A DNA stretch of 35,782 nt from the NCBI GenBank assembly GCA_017646005.1, contig JAGCNJ010000073.1, forward strand, positions 1-35,782, given 5' to 3'. Origin of the DNA: Clostridia bacterium (GTDB lineage: Bacteria > Bacillota > Clostridia > Oscillospirales > CAG-272). Shown here piece by piece: positions 8,239 through 15,746 of the stretch. Each line of letters begins with the position of its first letter. The stretch's first letter is position 1. Under the pieces are notes generated by a model, which was given only the letters and a program-made list of their open reading frames with translations, did not search any database and was not told where the DNA came from. Position numbers and translations under genes: made by a program.

Positions 8239-8748
8239 ATGAAAAATAAAGCAAAAAACGTTGCTTTTTTGGGGCTGTGTACGGCGCTTGCCCTGATACT
8301 TGCATACGTAGAGCTTCTTTTGCAGCCGCTGTTCCCGACTATACCGGGAATAAAAATGGGACTGCCGAATATAATCATTATATTTCTGCTTTATAAGCGC
8401 GGCGCAGTACCTGCTATATGGGTATCGTTTCTTCGTATGGTCCTTGTAAGTATACTTTTTGGTAACGTAATGGCATTTTCATACAGCCTTGCAGGCGGAT
8501 TTTTAAGTATGCTCGTAATGATAGTGCTTAAACGCCTGAATCTGATGTCTGAGGTCGGCGTCAGCGTAGCGGGAGGAGTTTGCCATAATATAGGTCAGAT
8601 ACTTATGGCTATGTTGCTTCTTGAAACGGTCGAGCTTGGCTATTATATGGTGATTCTGACTGTTACGGGAACGATCGCAGGAGTGCTTGTCGGCCTGTGC
8701 GGATCAATGCTTATCAAACACACAAAAAAATCAAGCAAATATTGTTAA
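8239..8748 (+). CDS. Gx transporter family / HepPP synthase component I-like membrane protein
   Basis: A 169-residue, very hydrophobic protein with about five to six membrane helices. Motifs KNVAFLGLCTALALILAYVE and PGIKMGLPNIIIIFLLYK are characteristic of the family once called heptaprenyl diphosphate synthase component I, now usually annotated Gx transporter (PF07456). The start is ATG 8239 because GTGGAG (8227-8232) lies 6 nt upstream; the in-frame GTG at 8227 is that same site. It is a frequent neighbour of NusG domain II, FMN-binding and ApbE genes. It resembles ECF S-components in general design, but no substrate is known. A role in flavin or quinone supply to Rnf is only a guess from context. 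Confidence 0.83.
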   Translation: MKNKAKNVAFLGLCTALALILAYVELLLQPLFPTIPGIKMGLPNIIIIFLLYKRGAVPAIWVSFLRMVLVSILFGNVMAFSYSLAGGFLSMLVMIVLKRLNLMSEVGVSVAGGVCHNIGQILMAMLLLETVELGYYMVILTVTGTIAGVLVGLCGSMLIKHTKKSSKYC

Positions 8749-8752
8749 ATAG

Positions 8753-8781
8753 TTGACAAAGTTGGCGAAATATAGTATAAT
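8753..8781 (+). promoter_or_regulatory. Strong promoter for the duplicated-domain lipoprotein
   Basis: TTGACA at 8753-8758 and TATAAT at 8776-8781 have a 17-bp spacer. Transcription would start about 35 nt before the lipoprotein gene, which has a near-perfect AAGGAGG site. It gives the lipoprotein expression independent of the rnf promoter. Confidence 0.85.
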
Positions 8782-8822
8782 ATCGATGTTGAATAATATT
8801 TTATAAATAAGGAGGCACAATT

Positions 8823-9803
8823 ATGAAAAAGCTTTTAGCACTTACACTTTGCCTTCTTACGGTAATTCCCATGGCTCTCGTTGGCTGTGGCAATAACAAC
8901 GCTAACGCTGCCGTAAAGTTTGGCGCAGGCGAATACATCAGCACACCTGTTGTTGCAGACGCAACAGAGGATAAGGATGGCTCGGCAAAGCTCGATGTTA
9001 CCTATGCGGCAGTACTTGTTGATGCTGACGGTAAGATCGTAGCATGCGATCTCGATACCGCAAGCAACACAGTAAACTTTACTGCAGACGGTAAGGCTGT
9101 TGCAAACGAAAGCTTCAAGACCAAGTATGAGTTCGGAAACGACTATAATATGGTAGCATACGGCGGAGCCGTAAAGGAATGGTTCGAGCAGGCAGATGCT
9201 TTTGAAGCAGTAGTAGCAGGCAAGACACTCGACGAAGTAAAGGCTCTTGTTGCTGATGCAAACAAGGGTACTGAAGAGGTTATAAATGCCGGATGCACGA
9301 TCATGGTAAATGAGTTTGTAGGCGCAATTGAAAAGGCATATAGTGCGGCTGCAGTTGAAGTGAAGGCAGATTCTGTACTCAAGGTAAGAATGGCAACCGA
9401 GCAGACACTTGCAGATGCAACAGAGGAAAAGGACGGAAACAATAAAATTGCAGTTAACCTTTTCGCTGCTGCGACTGACGCAGACGGTAAGGTAGTTGCC
9501 GCTTCCAGTGACTGTGCAGAGGTAACCTTTACTTTTGATATGGCAGGAGCTTCCACGTTCGATACAACAAAGGAAGTAGTAACAAAGAAGAATCAGGGCG
9601 AAAACTACGGTATGGTAGCATACGGCGGAGCTGAAAAAGAATGGTTTGAGCAGGCGGCAGCGTTTGATGCAGCGTGCATCGGTAAGACTGCAAGTGAAAT
9701 TGCAGGTCTTGCAGGCGAAGACGGCAATGGAGCTGCAGACCTTCAGGCAGCAGGCTGCACTATCTACGTTACAGGCTTTGTAAAGGCAGCTTCCAAGATT
9801 TGA
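8823..9803 (+). CDS. Rnf-linked lipoprotein with two copies of a small domain
   Basis: A 326-residue secreted lipoprotein: positively charged start, hydrophobic segment and lipobox LVGC with Cys22. The rest is two related units, about residues 31-175 and 176-326. Each holds a DADGK-VA strand, then VAYGGA-KEWFEQA-AF, a GKT-x-E block and an AGCTI-V--FV end. The unit resembles extracytoplasmic clostridial proteins found near ApbE and FMN-binding genes, but I see no DxxSGAT flavinylation site. It has its own consensus promoter and strong ribosome site and lies between the Rnf accessory genes and apbE, with a terminator after it. It may be an abundant surface electron-transfer or assembly partner; that is inference. 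Confidence 0.85.
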   Translation: MKKLLALTLCLLTVIPMALVGCGNNNANAAVKFGAGEYISTPVVADATEDKDGSAKLDVTYAAVLVDADGKIVACDLDTASNTVNFTADGKAVANESFKTKYEFGNDYNMVAYGGAVKEWFEQADAFEAVVAGKTLDEVKALVADANKGTEEVINAGCTIMVNEFVGAIEKAYSAAAVEVKADSVLKVRMATEQTLADATEEKDGNNKIAVNLFAAATDADGKVVAASSDCAEVTFTFDMAGASTFDTTKEVVTKKNQGENYGMVAYGGAEKEWFEQAAAFDAACIGKTASEIAGLAGEDGNGAADLQAAGCTIYVTGFVKAASKI

Positions 9804-9831
9804 TTTACCGAAACAAATTTAATACAGGTGC

Positions 9832-9858
9832 AAAAAAGGAGAGCTCTCTCCTTTTTTT
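9832..9858 (+). terminator. Intrinsic terminator between lipoprotein gene and apbE
   Basis: An 11-bp stem (9832-9842 with 9847-9857) has a GCTC loop, with A-rich and T-rich flanks. It ends 14 nt before apbE and no new promoter is evident, so apbE probably depends on read-through. This would keep the enzyme scarce relative to the lipoprotein. Confidence 0.85.
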
Positions 9859-9871
9859 GTCTAAAGGGAAT

Positions 9872-10921
9872 ATGAAACAGAGAATATATTGCATTGCGCT
9901 TGCCTTGAGCCTTGTGCTGTGCTCTTTCCTTACTTCTTGTGAGAAGAATCCACAAAAGAATAAATATACCGCTTATTCCATGGAATATTTCGATACCGTG
10001 ATAACCATTGTCGGATATGAAGATACGCAGGAAAAATTCGATGCGGTAGCGGATGAGATACTCTCAGAACTTGGCGAATATCACCGACTGTATTCCATAT
10101 ACCACCGTTTTGCCGGAATAGAGAATTTGTGTACGATAAACGAGCTTGTAAACGGCTCGCACCGCACGGTAAAGGTGGATAAACGTATTGTTGATATGCT
10201 CATTTATGCAAAAGAGATGTATGAGCTGACAGACGGTATGGTGAATATTGCTATGGGAAGTGTGCTGTCGCTTTGGCACGACTACAGAGAGCTTGGAGGT
10301 GATGACCCCGCACAGGCGGCATTACCTCCGACAGATAAGCTTAAAGCTGCAGCACAGCACACCGATATAACTAACCTGATGATAGACGAAGAAAACTGCA
10401 CCGTAACACTAACAGACCCGCAAATGAAGCTTGACGTGGGCGCAGTCGCAAAGGGCTATGCAACAGAAATGGTCGCACGAAAGCTTGAAGAGAAGGGCGT
10501 TACGGGATACGTTTTGAACGTTGGCGGAAATATCCGAACGGTTGGCACAAAGCCCGACGGAGAAAAATGGACTGTCGGTATTGAAAAACCAAACGGAGAG
10601 GACTACCTCGCGTATCTTGAGCTTAACGGAGAATCGGTAGTAACCAGCGGCTCATATCAACGTTATTATATCGTCGACGGTAAGAGGTATCACCACATTA
10701 TCCACCCGGATACGCAAATGCCCGCAGAGGGCTTTACGTCGGTGTCGGTGGTATGTAAGGATTCAGGTCTCGGTGACGCACTTTCGACAGCGCTTTTCTG
10801 CCTGCCGCTCGATAAGGGAATTGAGCTTATAGAGTCAATGCCCGGAGTTGAAGCAATGTGGGTGGACGAGCAGGGCGAAAAGACGGTATCGTCGGGATTT
10901 TCGGATTACGTGAAGGAATAA
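9872..10921 (+). CDS. apbE: FAD:protein FMN transferase ApbE (lipoprotein)
   Basis: A 349-residue extracytoplasmic lipoprotein (lipobox LTSC, Cys23) that transfers FMN from FAD onto threonine in DxxSGAT-type motifs. Family features are GMVNIAMGSVLSLWHDYRE, LDVGAVAKGYATEMV (the core GAVAKGYA), VLNVGGNIRTVG, SGSYQRYY and HHIIHPDTQMPAEGFTSVSV, plus DALSTALF near the end, which fits the metal-binding acidic/Thr region. The start is ATG 9872, preceded by AAAGGG; an upstream in-frame ATT-type extension would run through the terminator. Its obvious substrates in this window are RnfD Thr152 and RnfG Thr146 and Thr367. Confidence 0.95.
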   Translation: MKQRIYCIALALSLVLCSFLTSCEKNPQKNKYTAYSMEYFDTVITIVGYEDTQEKFDAVADEILSELGEYHRLYSIYHRFAGIENLCTINELVNGSHRTVKVDKRIVDMLIYAKEMYELTDGMVNIAMGSVLSLWHDYRELGGDDPAQAALPPTDKLKAAAQHTDITNLMIDEENCTVTLTDPQMKLDVGAVAKGYATEMVARKLEEKGVTGYVLNVGGNIRTVGTKPDGEKWTVGIEKPNGEDYLAYLELNGESVVTSGSYQRYYIVDGKRYHHIIHPDTQMPAEGFTSVSVVCKDSGLGDALSTALFCLPLDKGIELIESMPGVEAMWVDEQGEKTVSSGFSDYVKE

Positions 10922-10958
10922 TTTGAGCCGTCGGTGTGACGGCGGAATGGAGACTAAT

Positions 10959-11339
10959 ATGCTTGAAAGCTTTATAGCGCAGTATAAGGAAGTGCTTTAT
11001 CTGTTAGCTGAAATATCGGCAAGCACGCTCGAGCTTATCGGTATTATTATAATCATTTTCGGATCCTGCCGCGCTCTTGTACGACTTGTCGGATGCGTAG
11101 TAAAAAAGCATCCGTTTCACGTTGTCGTTGATCTTGGCAAGGCACTTTCACTTGCGCTTGAATTCAAAATGGGAGCAGAGATTATTAAAACCGTAGTTAT
11201 CCATAACCTCGAGGAGCTTGCAATTCTGGGCGTAGTAATCATAATTCGCGCCCTGCTTGCCTTTATCGTGCATTGGGAAATACGCACCGAGCAAAAGGAA
11301 AAGGGAAGCGATGTCGCACCTGCTCCCGATGAGAAATGA
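10959..11339 (+). CDS. DUF1622 family membrane protein
   Basis: A 126-residue protein with about three membrane helices. The central segment HPFHVVVDLGKALSLALEFKMGAEIIKTVV, read here only as its pattern of a helix with conserved Leu-Glu-Phe-x3-Ala-Glu-Ile, is typical of DUF1622. The start at ATG 10959 is set by GGAG 6 nt upstream; in-frame ATG 10947 and TTG 10923 are alternatives with poorer sites. It follows apbE by 37 nt on the same strand and ends just before a bidirectional terminator. The function is unknown, and the link to Rnf is by position only. Confidence 0.82.
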   Translation: MLESFIAQYKEVLYLLAEISASTLELIGIIIIIFGSCRALVRLVGCVVKKHPFHVVVDLGKALSLALEFKMGAEIIKTVVIHNLEELAILGVVIIIRALLAFIVHWEIRTEQKEKGSDVAPAPDEK

Positions 11340-11345
11340 AATAAG

Positions 11346-11373
11346 AAAAGACGGCGAATTTCGCCGTCTTTTT
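11346..11373. terminator. Bidirectional terminator between convergent units
   Basis: A 12-bp stem (11346-11357 with 11361-11372) has a 3-nt loop, with A and T runs on its two sides. It can end both the rightward Rnf-accessory unit and the leftward diaminopimelate dehydrogenase gene, whose stop codon is at 11379-11381. Confidence 0.9.
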
Positions 11374-11378
11374 GTGTC

Positions 11379-12362
11379 TTATAAAAGCTTTTCGCGAAGC
11401 TCGTCACCTGATTTGGATGAGAGGTAAGCGGGTGCTATGTCAAACACGGTCTTGCATCCGCACAAGCCGTCATTGTTCATCCTGTACGCCGCGCGAGCGT
11501 ATGCAACGAGCACGGATGATGTGAATTCCGGATTCGAATCAAGCTTTAAGCTGTATTCAATAACGTGATTGTTTTCGCCGTTTATACCGGTATTTCCGCT
11601 TCTTATAACGAACCCGCCGTGAGGAATACCTGCGTGGTCACGCTTAAGTTCATCAAGAGTTATGAAATGCACAGTCGTGTCGTAATCTGCAAAATAGTTG
11701 GGCATCGTTACGATCTCACGCTCAATGCGAGCCTTGTCAGCACCGTCAGCGGCAACCACAAAGCATTCGCGTGTGTGCTTTTCGCGAGTTGTAAGAGAAG
11801 GATTCTTTCCGCTTCTTACAGCTTCAAGCGCATCGTCGCAGGGAATAGTGTACTGACGGGCATCAATAACGCCCTCTATCCTGCGGATAGCATCCGAATG
11901 TCCCTGGCTTACTCCCTTGCCCCAGAAGGTGTAGCTTTCACCGTCGGGAAGTATAGCCTCGGAGTAAAGTCTGTTAAGCGAGAACATACCCGGATCCCAG
12001 CCTGCCGAAATAACCGCGATTTTGCCCGAAGCCTTCGCGCATGCATCAACGTTTGCGAAATGCTCGGGAATTTTTGCGTGTGTGTCAAAGCTGTCAACTA
12101 CGTTGAAATACTTCGCGTATTCGGGAGTTTGTGTGGGAAGATCTGTAGCACTTCCTCCGCATATTATCAAAACGTCAATATTATCCTTGTGGTCAAGGAT
12201 GTTTTTAATATCAAATACCTGAACGCCTGTCAGGGTCTTGACAGAGGCAGGATCTCTTCTTGTAAATATACCGTAAAGCTCGGTATCACGATTCTGACCG
12301 ATAGCGGCTTCAACGCCGCGACCGAGATTACCGTAGCCGGCTATAGCAATTTTTATCGTCAT
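11379..12362 (-). CDS. ddh: meso-Diaminopimelate D-dehydrogenase
   Basis: NADPH-dependent cytoplasmic enzyme that makes meso-diaminopimelate from tetrahydrodipicolinate and ammonia in one step, for lysine and peptidoglycan. The 327-residue length is normal. The N-terminal Rossmann motif is GYGNLGRG (residues 9-16); DSFDTH, SAGWDPGMFSLNRLY, GKGVSQGHSDAIRRIEGV and the C-terminal HVIEYSLKLDSNPEFTSSVL region match the family closely. AAAGGAG lies 10 nt before the ATG, and it has its own consensus promoter. It sits downstream of the deacetylase gene on the same strand with no terminator between them, so read-through is possible. Its presence suggests the dehydrogenase route to DAP, which only some Clostridia use. 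Confidence 0.96.
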   Translation of the reverse strand: MTIKIAIAGYGNLGRGVEAAIGQNRDTELYGIFTRRDPASVKTLTGVQVFDIKNILDHKDNIDVLIICGGSATDLPTQTPEYAKYFNVVDSFDTHAKIPEHFANVDACAKASGKIAVISAGWDPGMFSLNRLYSEAILPDGESYTFWGKGVSQGHSDAIRRIEGVIDARQYTIPCDDALEAVRSGKNPSLTTREKHTRECFVVAADGADKARIEREIVTMPNYFADYDTTVHFITLDELKRDHAGIPHGGFVIRSGNTGINGENNHVIEYSLKLDSNPEFTSSVLVAYARAAYRMNNDGLCGCKTVFDIAPAYLSSKSGDELREKLL

Positions 12363-12394
12363 TGTTTTGCATCTCCTTTGATAATAACAGGAAT

Positions 12395-12423
12395 ATTATA
12401 CTACTCAAGAAAAGCCTTGTCAA
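12395..12423 (-). promoter_or_regulatory. Promoter of ddh
   Basis: On the minus strand, TTGACA (12423-12418) and TATAAT (12400-12395) have a 17-bp spacer. It lies directly after the deacetylase stop codon and about 33 nt before the ddh start. Confidence 0.87.
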
Positions 12424-12438
12424 GATTTTTTTGCTTTC

Positions 12439-13290
12439 TCAGTCGATTTTAAGTGTCTGACCGGGAGCAATTGTATAAGGCTTTCCGTCAATGTCAAAAT
12501 AAATATCATAAAGAGTGGGGTTGTAAACAATGTCACCGCTTGCGCTGAAAATAAGCGACTCGTAGGCCTTTACGTATTCATAAATTTCAATGTTGGTCGC
12601 GTACCAGATGTCATCCTTGCCGGAGATGCGCTTGCAGATTTCGTCAAGATGCTCCCAGTTATTGTTGTTGTCAAATTCATAGCTGTGTCCCCATATGTAG
12701 AAAAGACGTGGGAAACGGCGCGCGTGATAAACGTCAGGCGAAAGATCCATTGACGTAAATTCGTCGATCCAGGTAAGAATGTTCGCGTTGTTGTGATGTG
12801 CACTTGGCATCCATGCGTGCCAGTCGGCGGGAAGCGTGAATTTGTTGTTGTCGCCGCCAAGCGTGCGCGAGTAAACTATGCCAAGCTCGCTAAGGTAATT
12901 CTTTATAACTTCGTAGCTTGTGCCGTTGTTCATAACCGTAATACCTGTGTCGGGGTAAGCCATGCCGCGGACTATCATACCAAAACGGCTTTCAAGCTCT
13001 GTCCTGCATTCAAGCACGTCGCGAATGCCGTCGACGGCAGTAATATTTCCGGGCGCACGGTGATACGCGCCGTGAACGGCGATCTCGTGACCGCGATCAA
13101 GAAACCTTTCGCGGATATCTTCATCTGAAAGATGGCTTATAAACCTGTTGCTTGTAAGATTGAACGTGCCTTTAAGCCCGTATGACGATAATGTATCGGA
13201 CATACGAATGTCAGCAGGGCATCCGTCGTCGTAGCTGAAGGTAATCGCCTTAGCCTTGCCACCGGGAAAGCGTAAAAATCTGTATCTCAT
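12439..13290 (-). CDS. NodB-fold polysaccharide deacetylase, probably cytoplasmic
   Basis: A 283-residue protein of the carbohydrate esterase 4 / polysaccharide deacetylase family. The metal and catalytic aspartates are in TFSYDDGC (Asp21, Asp22), and the metal histidines in HGAYH (Asp/His set, His73 and His77). RGMAYPDTG follows as the substrate-groove motif. There is no signal peptide or membrane helix, so it probably acts on a soluble sugar rather than on cell-wall glycan. I chose the start at 13290 because GGAGG lies 8 nt before it; ATG 13305 and 13296 overlap or crowd that site. The C-terminal 60 residues form a small beta-rich extension ending PYTIAPGQTLKID. It has its own promoter and lies next to the sugar-type operon. 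The substrate is unknown. Confidence 0.9.
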   Translation of the reverse strand: MRYRFLRFPGGKAKAITFSYDDGCPADIRMSDTLSSYGLKGTFNLTSNRFISHLSDEDIRERFLDRGHEIAVHGAYHRAPGNITAVDGIRDVLECRTELESRFGMIVRGMAYPDTGITVMNNGTSYEVIKNYLSELGIVYSRTLGGDNNKFTLPADWHAWMPSAHHNNANILTWIDEFTSMDLSPDVYHARRFPRLFYIWGHSYEFDNNNNWEHLDEICKRISGKDDIWYATNIEIYEYVKAYESLIFSASGDIVYNPTLYDIYFDIDGKPYTIAPGQTLKID

Positions 13291-13323
13291 AACCATATCC
13301 TCCATATGTATGTACTAACATTA

Positions 13324-13352
13324 ATTATAGTATCTGCAGGGTAGGATGTCAA
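13324..13352 (-). promoter_or_regulatory. Promoter of the deacetylase gene
   Basis: On the minus strand, TTGACA (13352-13347) and TATAAT (13329-13324) are separated by 17 bp, 34 nt before the chosen start codon. It follows the terminator of the upstream operon. Confidence 0.87.
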
Positions 13353-13363
13353 TAAAATTGCAA

Positions 13364-13407
13364 GAAAAAATTGCACTTTCGGCTAAATGATTTCGAAGTG
13401 CAATTTT
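13364..13407 (-). terminator. Terminator of the amidohydrolase-aminotransferase-oxidoreductase operon
   Basis: Long A/T-flanked stem (13367-13379 with 13396-13407, about 12 pairs with slight slippage). On the minus strand it is followed by a T run. It lies 9 nt after the oxidoreductase stop codon. Confidence 0.85.
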
Positions 13408-13415
13408 ATTTCTGA

Positions 13416-14417
13416 TTATAATGCCGCGGCGTATATCTTCTCAATAAGAGCAACGGCTTTTGCGCCGTCTTCGGTGTCGATAAAGAGTTTTTCTCCATAT
13501 AAGACCGCGCGGATAAAGTTGTCTATCTGCCTTGCGTGACATACATAATCGATCGACGCGGGATTGTTTGCGGAACCGCACTTGAAAAGATTTTCCTTTG
13601 TTATCACCGTGTTGTTGTCGATGATCAGCTTGTCGATCATATTTTCGATCAGAACCGCCGAGCCTGTCGTGCCGATAATTTCAATACGCCTTTCAAGACC
13701 GGGATACGCGCAGGTGGATGCCTCAATTACACCAAGAGCACCGCTTTCAAATTCAAGCATAGAAATAACCGTGTCATCAAACTCTATATCGTGAAATAAT
13801 CTCTTGCCCTTTGAATTTATAACCTTTGCGTTGCCGGCAAGGTAAAGAAGCATGTCAACGCCGTGAACGCCCTGATTCATAAGAATACCGCCGTCAAAGG
13901 CAAACGTGCCTCTCCAGCTTACATCCGAATAGTATTCGGGTGAACGCCAGTATTTCATATAAGCACTGCACATTACGATCTTTCCGAGCTTGCCCGAATC
14001 GATCGCTTCCTTTACCGTGACAACGTCATTTGAAAAGCGAAGCTGAGAGATAACCGTGAGAAGCTTTCGGTTTTTAGCGCAGGCTTCCTTTATTCTTTCA
14101 CAGTCTTGGGTATTCAGTGCCATCGGCTTTTCAAGAACGACGTGCTTGCCGGCGTTAAGCGCGCGTATAGCATTTTCAGCGTGAAAACCGCTTGGAGTGC
14201 ATATGCATACAGCATCAATTTCAGGGTCGTTTAACATATCTTCAAAGCTGTCGTGAGCCCATACGCCCTGTTTCTGAGCAAATTCGCGCGCTTTTGACAG
14301 ATTAGAATCGGTCACACTTATAAATCGGGCGTTGTTAAGGCTTTTCAATGCTTCGGCGTGAATTGAAGCAACGGTTCCGCAACCGACGATTCCGAAATTC
14401 AAATAATCCTTATTCAT
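13416..14417 (-). CDS. Gfo/Idh/MocA family oxidoreductase
   Basis: A 333-residue NAD(P)-dependent sugar or cyclitol dehydrogenase-type protein. The Rossmann motif GIVGCGTVAS starts at residue 9, the family EKP motif is in VVLEKPMALN (96-98), and GGILMNQGVHGVDMLLYLAG supplies the conserved His/Asp region of the C-terminal domain. The start is ATG 14417, which overlaps the end of the upstream aminotransferase gene by 8 bases (ATGAATAA), so translation is coupled; a longer in-frame extension would lie inside that gene. Together with the aminotransferase and amidohydrolase it suggests interconversion of keto and amino forms of a sugar or cyclitol. No signal peptide is present, so it is cytoplasmic. 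The substrate is unknown. Confidence 0.93.
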   Translation of the reverse strand: MNKDYLNFGIVGCGTVASIHAEALKSLNNARFISVTDSNLSKAREFAQKQGVWAHDSFEDMLNDPEIDAVCICTPSGFHAENAIRALNAGKHVVLEKPMALNTQDCERIKEACAKNRKLLTVISQLRFSNDVVTVKEAIDSGKLGKIVMCSAYMKYWRSPEYYSDVSWRGTFAFDGGILMNQGVHGVDMLLYLAGNAKVINSKGKRLFHDIEFDDTVISMLEFESGALGVIEASTCAYPGLERRIEIIGTTGSAVLIENMIDKLIIDNNTVITKENLFKCGSANNPASIDYVCHARQIDNFIRAVLYGEKLFIDTEDGAKAVALIEKIYAAAL

Positions 14418-15735
14418 TTTCCGCACCGTACCATCTTCCGCCCTGAGTGTTGCTTGAGTCGCTTTCAAGAAGCTCGGCATAATTTTCTATAACCTTGCGA
14501 AAAGCACCTGCGTAACGCTCTATCCATTCCTTGTCATAGTGCTTGAACCAGGGAATAGTGAAGCATCCGCGTGTTTCGGAGGGCTTGCATTTGATGTCAT
14601 CTTCGCGAACGTCCCTGTCGTTATAAGCAATTCTCGATGGCTTACCCGAGCCTTGGAGATCAAAGCTCTTGAAAAAATTGTGAGTATGTAAGCAATAGTT
14701 GCCGCCATCCCAGCAGTAATCAAAGCCTTCCGCTCTGATAGCCTCACAGAAGCGCTTTGCCGAAAGACCGCCTAATTCCTCAGGCTTGTATATACCGTGA
14801 GGGCAGTACCAGCCTGCCATATTTGAGCCTGTAGACTCATCAACTCTGAGCGCTCTGATACCGGGAAGACCTTCCAATAGATCCCAGAAATAGTTCATAG
14901 CGCGCCTGATTTCGGCGCATCTTTCATCGTAATATTTAAGCTGGTTGCGAGCAAGTGCACAGCAAAGCTGATTGGGTCGTCCCTTGATACCGCCGAGCGC
15001 TATGTGATAATAAGGCTTAAGCTCATCGCTTTCAGTAATGTAGCTTGCATTGTTTCTTTCATAGTGACCGAATGCAAGAGCTCGCTCATAAAAGCGCTTG
15101 TTGTCGGTAACAAGTATTCCAAGCTCGCCTGCCGCAAAGGATTTCGTGCTCATAAGCGAGCTTGCGGCAATATCGCCGAATGTGCCGAGCCTCTTTCCCT
15201 TGTACATACCGCCCTGAGCGTGGGAAAGATCCTCGATAACGTAAAGATTATGCTTGTTTGCAATAGCCATTATCCTGTCCATATCGCACGGATAAGCGAA
15301 GTAATGAACTACCATAATAGCTTTAGTGTTTTTGGTAATTAAGCGCTCAATATCGTCAGGATCCATGCTGAGCATCTCGTTAATATTGCAGAATACCGCC
15401 GATGCGCCGAAATTTATAGCCTGCGAAACGCTTGCCCAATATGTCTTGGTAGGGCAGATTATCTCATCCCCCTGACCAAGCCCGATAGCAAACATCGCCG
15501 CAGTAAGAGAAGCAGTACCGTTGCAATAAGCAACCGCGTGCTTTCTGCCGATCCAGGCGGCAAATTCATCTTGAAATTTTTCTGTAATATCGATATCCGA
15601 AAATCTGTTGTTTCTTATAATATCAAGTGCAATGTCCTCATCCTCCTTGGTGATGATAGGCCACTTGAAAAGGCTTTCGGGAACATCTGCTTGATTTATC
15701 TCAGGCGTGCCGCCAAGTAAAGCTAATTTTGCCAT
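14410..15735 (-). CDS. DegT/DnrJ/EryC1/StrS family PLP aminotransferase
   Basis: A 441-residue PLP enzyme of the sugar aminotransferase family. The internal aldimine lysine is in MSTKSFAAGELG (Lys198), the cofactor aspartate in VIEDLSHAQG (Asp169), and AYCNGTASLTAA (about 69-80) fits the phosphate-binding turn. It is longer than many sugar aminotransferases (about 370-400), with an extended C-terminal part. GAGGT is 6 nt before the ATG. It lies 11 nt after the amidohydrolase gene and overlaps the oxidoreductase gene, so the three form one transcript. Members act on 2-deoxy-scyllo-inosose or keto-sugars in biosynthesis, but the AraC-linked setting here looks catabolic or salvage. The direction and substrate are inferred. 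Confidence 0.93.
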   Translation of the reverse strand: MAKLALLGGTPEINQADVPESLFKWPIITKEDEDIALDIIRNNRFSDIDITEKFQDEFAAWIGRKHAVAYCNGTASLTAAMFAIGLGQGDEIICPTKTYWASVSQAINFGASAVFCNINEMLSMDPDDIERLITKNTKAIMVVHYFAYPCDMDRIMAIANKHNLYVIEDLSHAQGGMYKGKRLGTFGDIAASSLMSTKSFAAGELGILVTDNKRFYERALAFGHYERNNASYITESDELKPYYHIALGGIKGRPNQLCCALARNQLKYYDERCAEIRRAMNYFWDLLEGLPGIRALRVDESTGSNMAGWYCPHGIYKPEELGGLSAKRFCEAIRAEGFDYCWDGGNYCLHTHNFFKSFDLQGSGKPSRIAYNDRDVREDDIKCKPSETRGCFTIPWFKHYDKEWIERYAGAFRKVIENYAELLESDSSNTQGGRWYGAENE

Positions 15736-15746
15736 TGTTTACCTCG

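Noticed and set aside
9531..9570. Possible flavinylation site AGASTFDTT in the lipoprotein
   Set aside because: It lacks the upstream Asp and the SGAT order of the DxxSGAT consensus and has no equivalent in the first copy of the domain.
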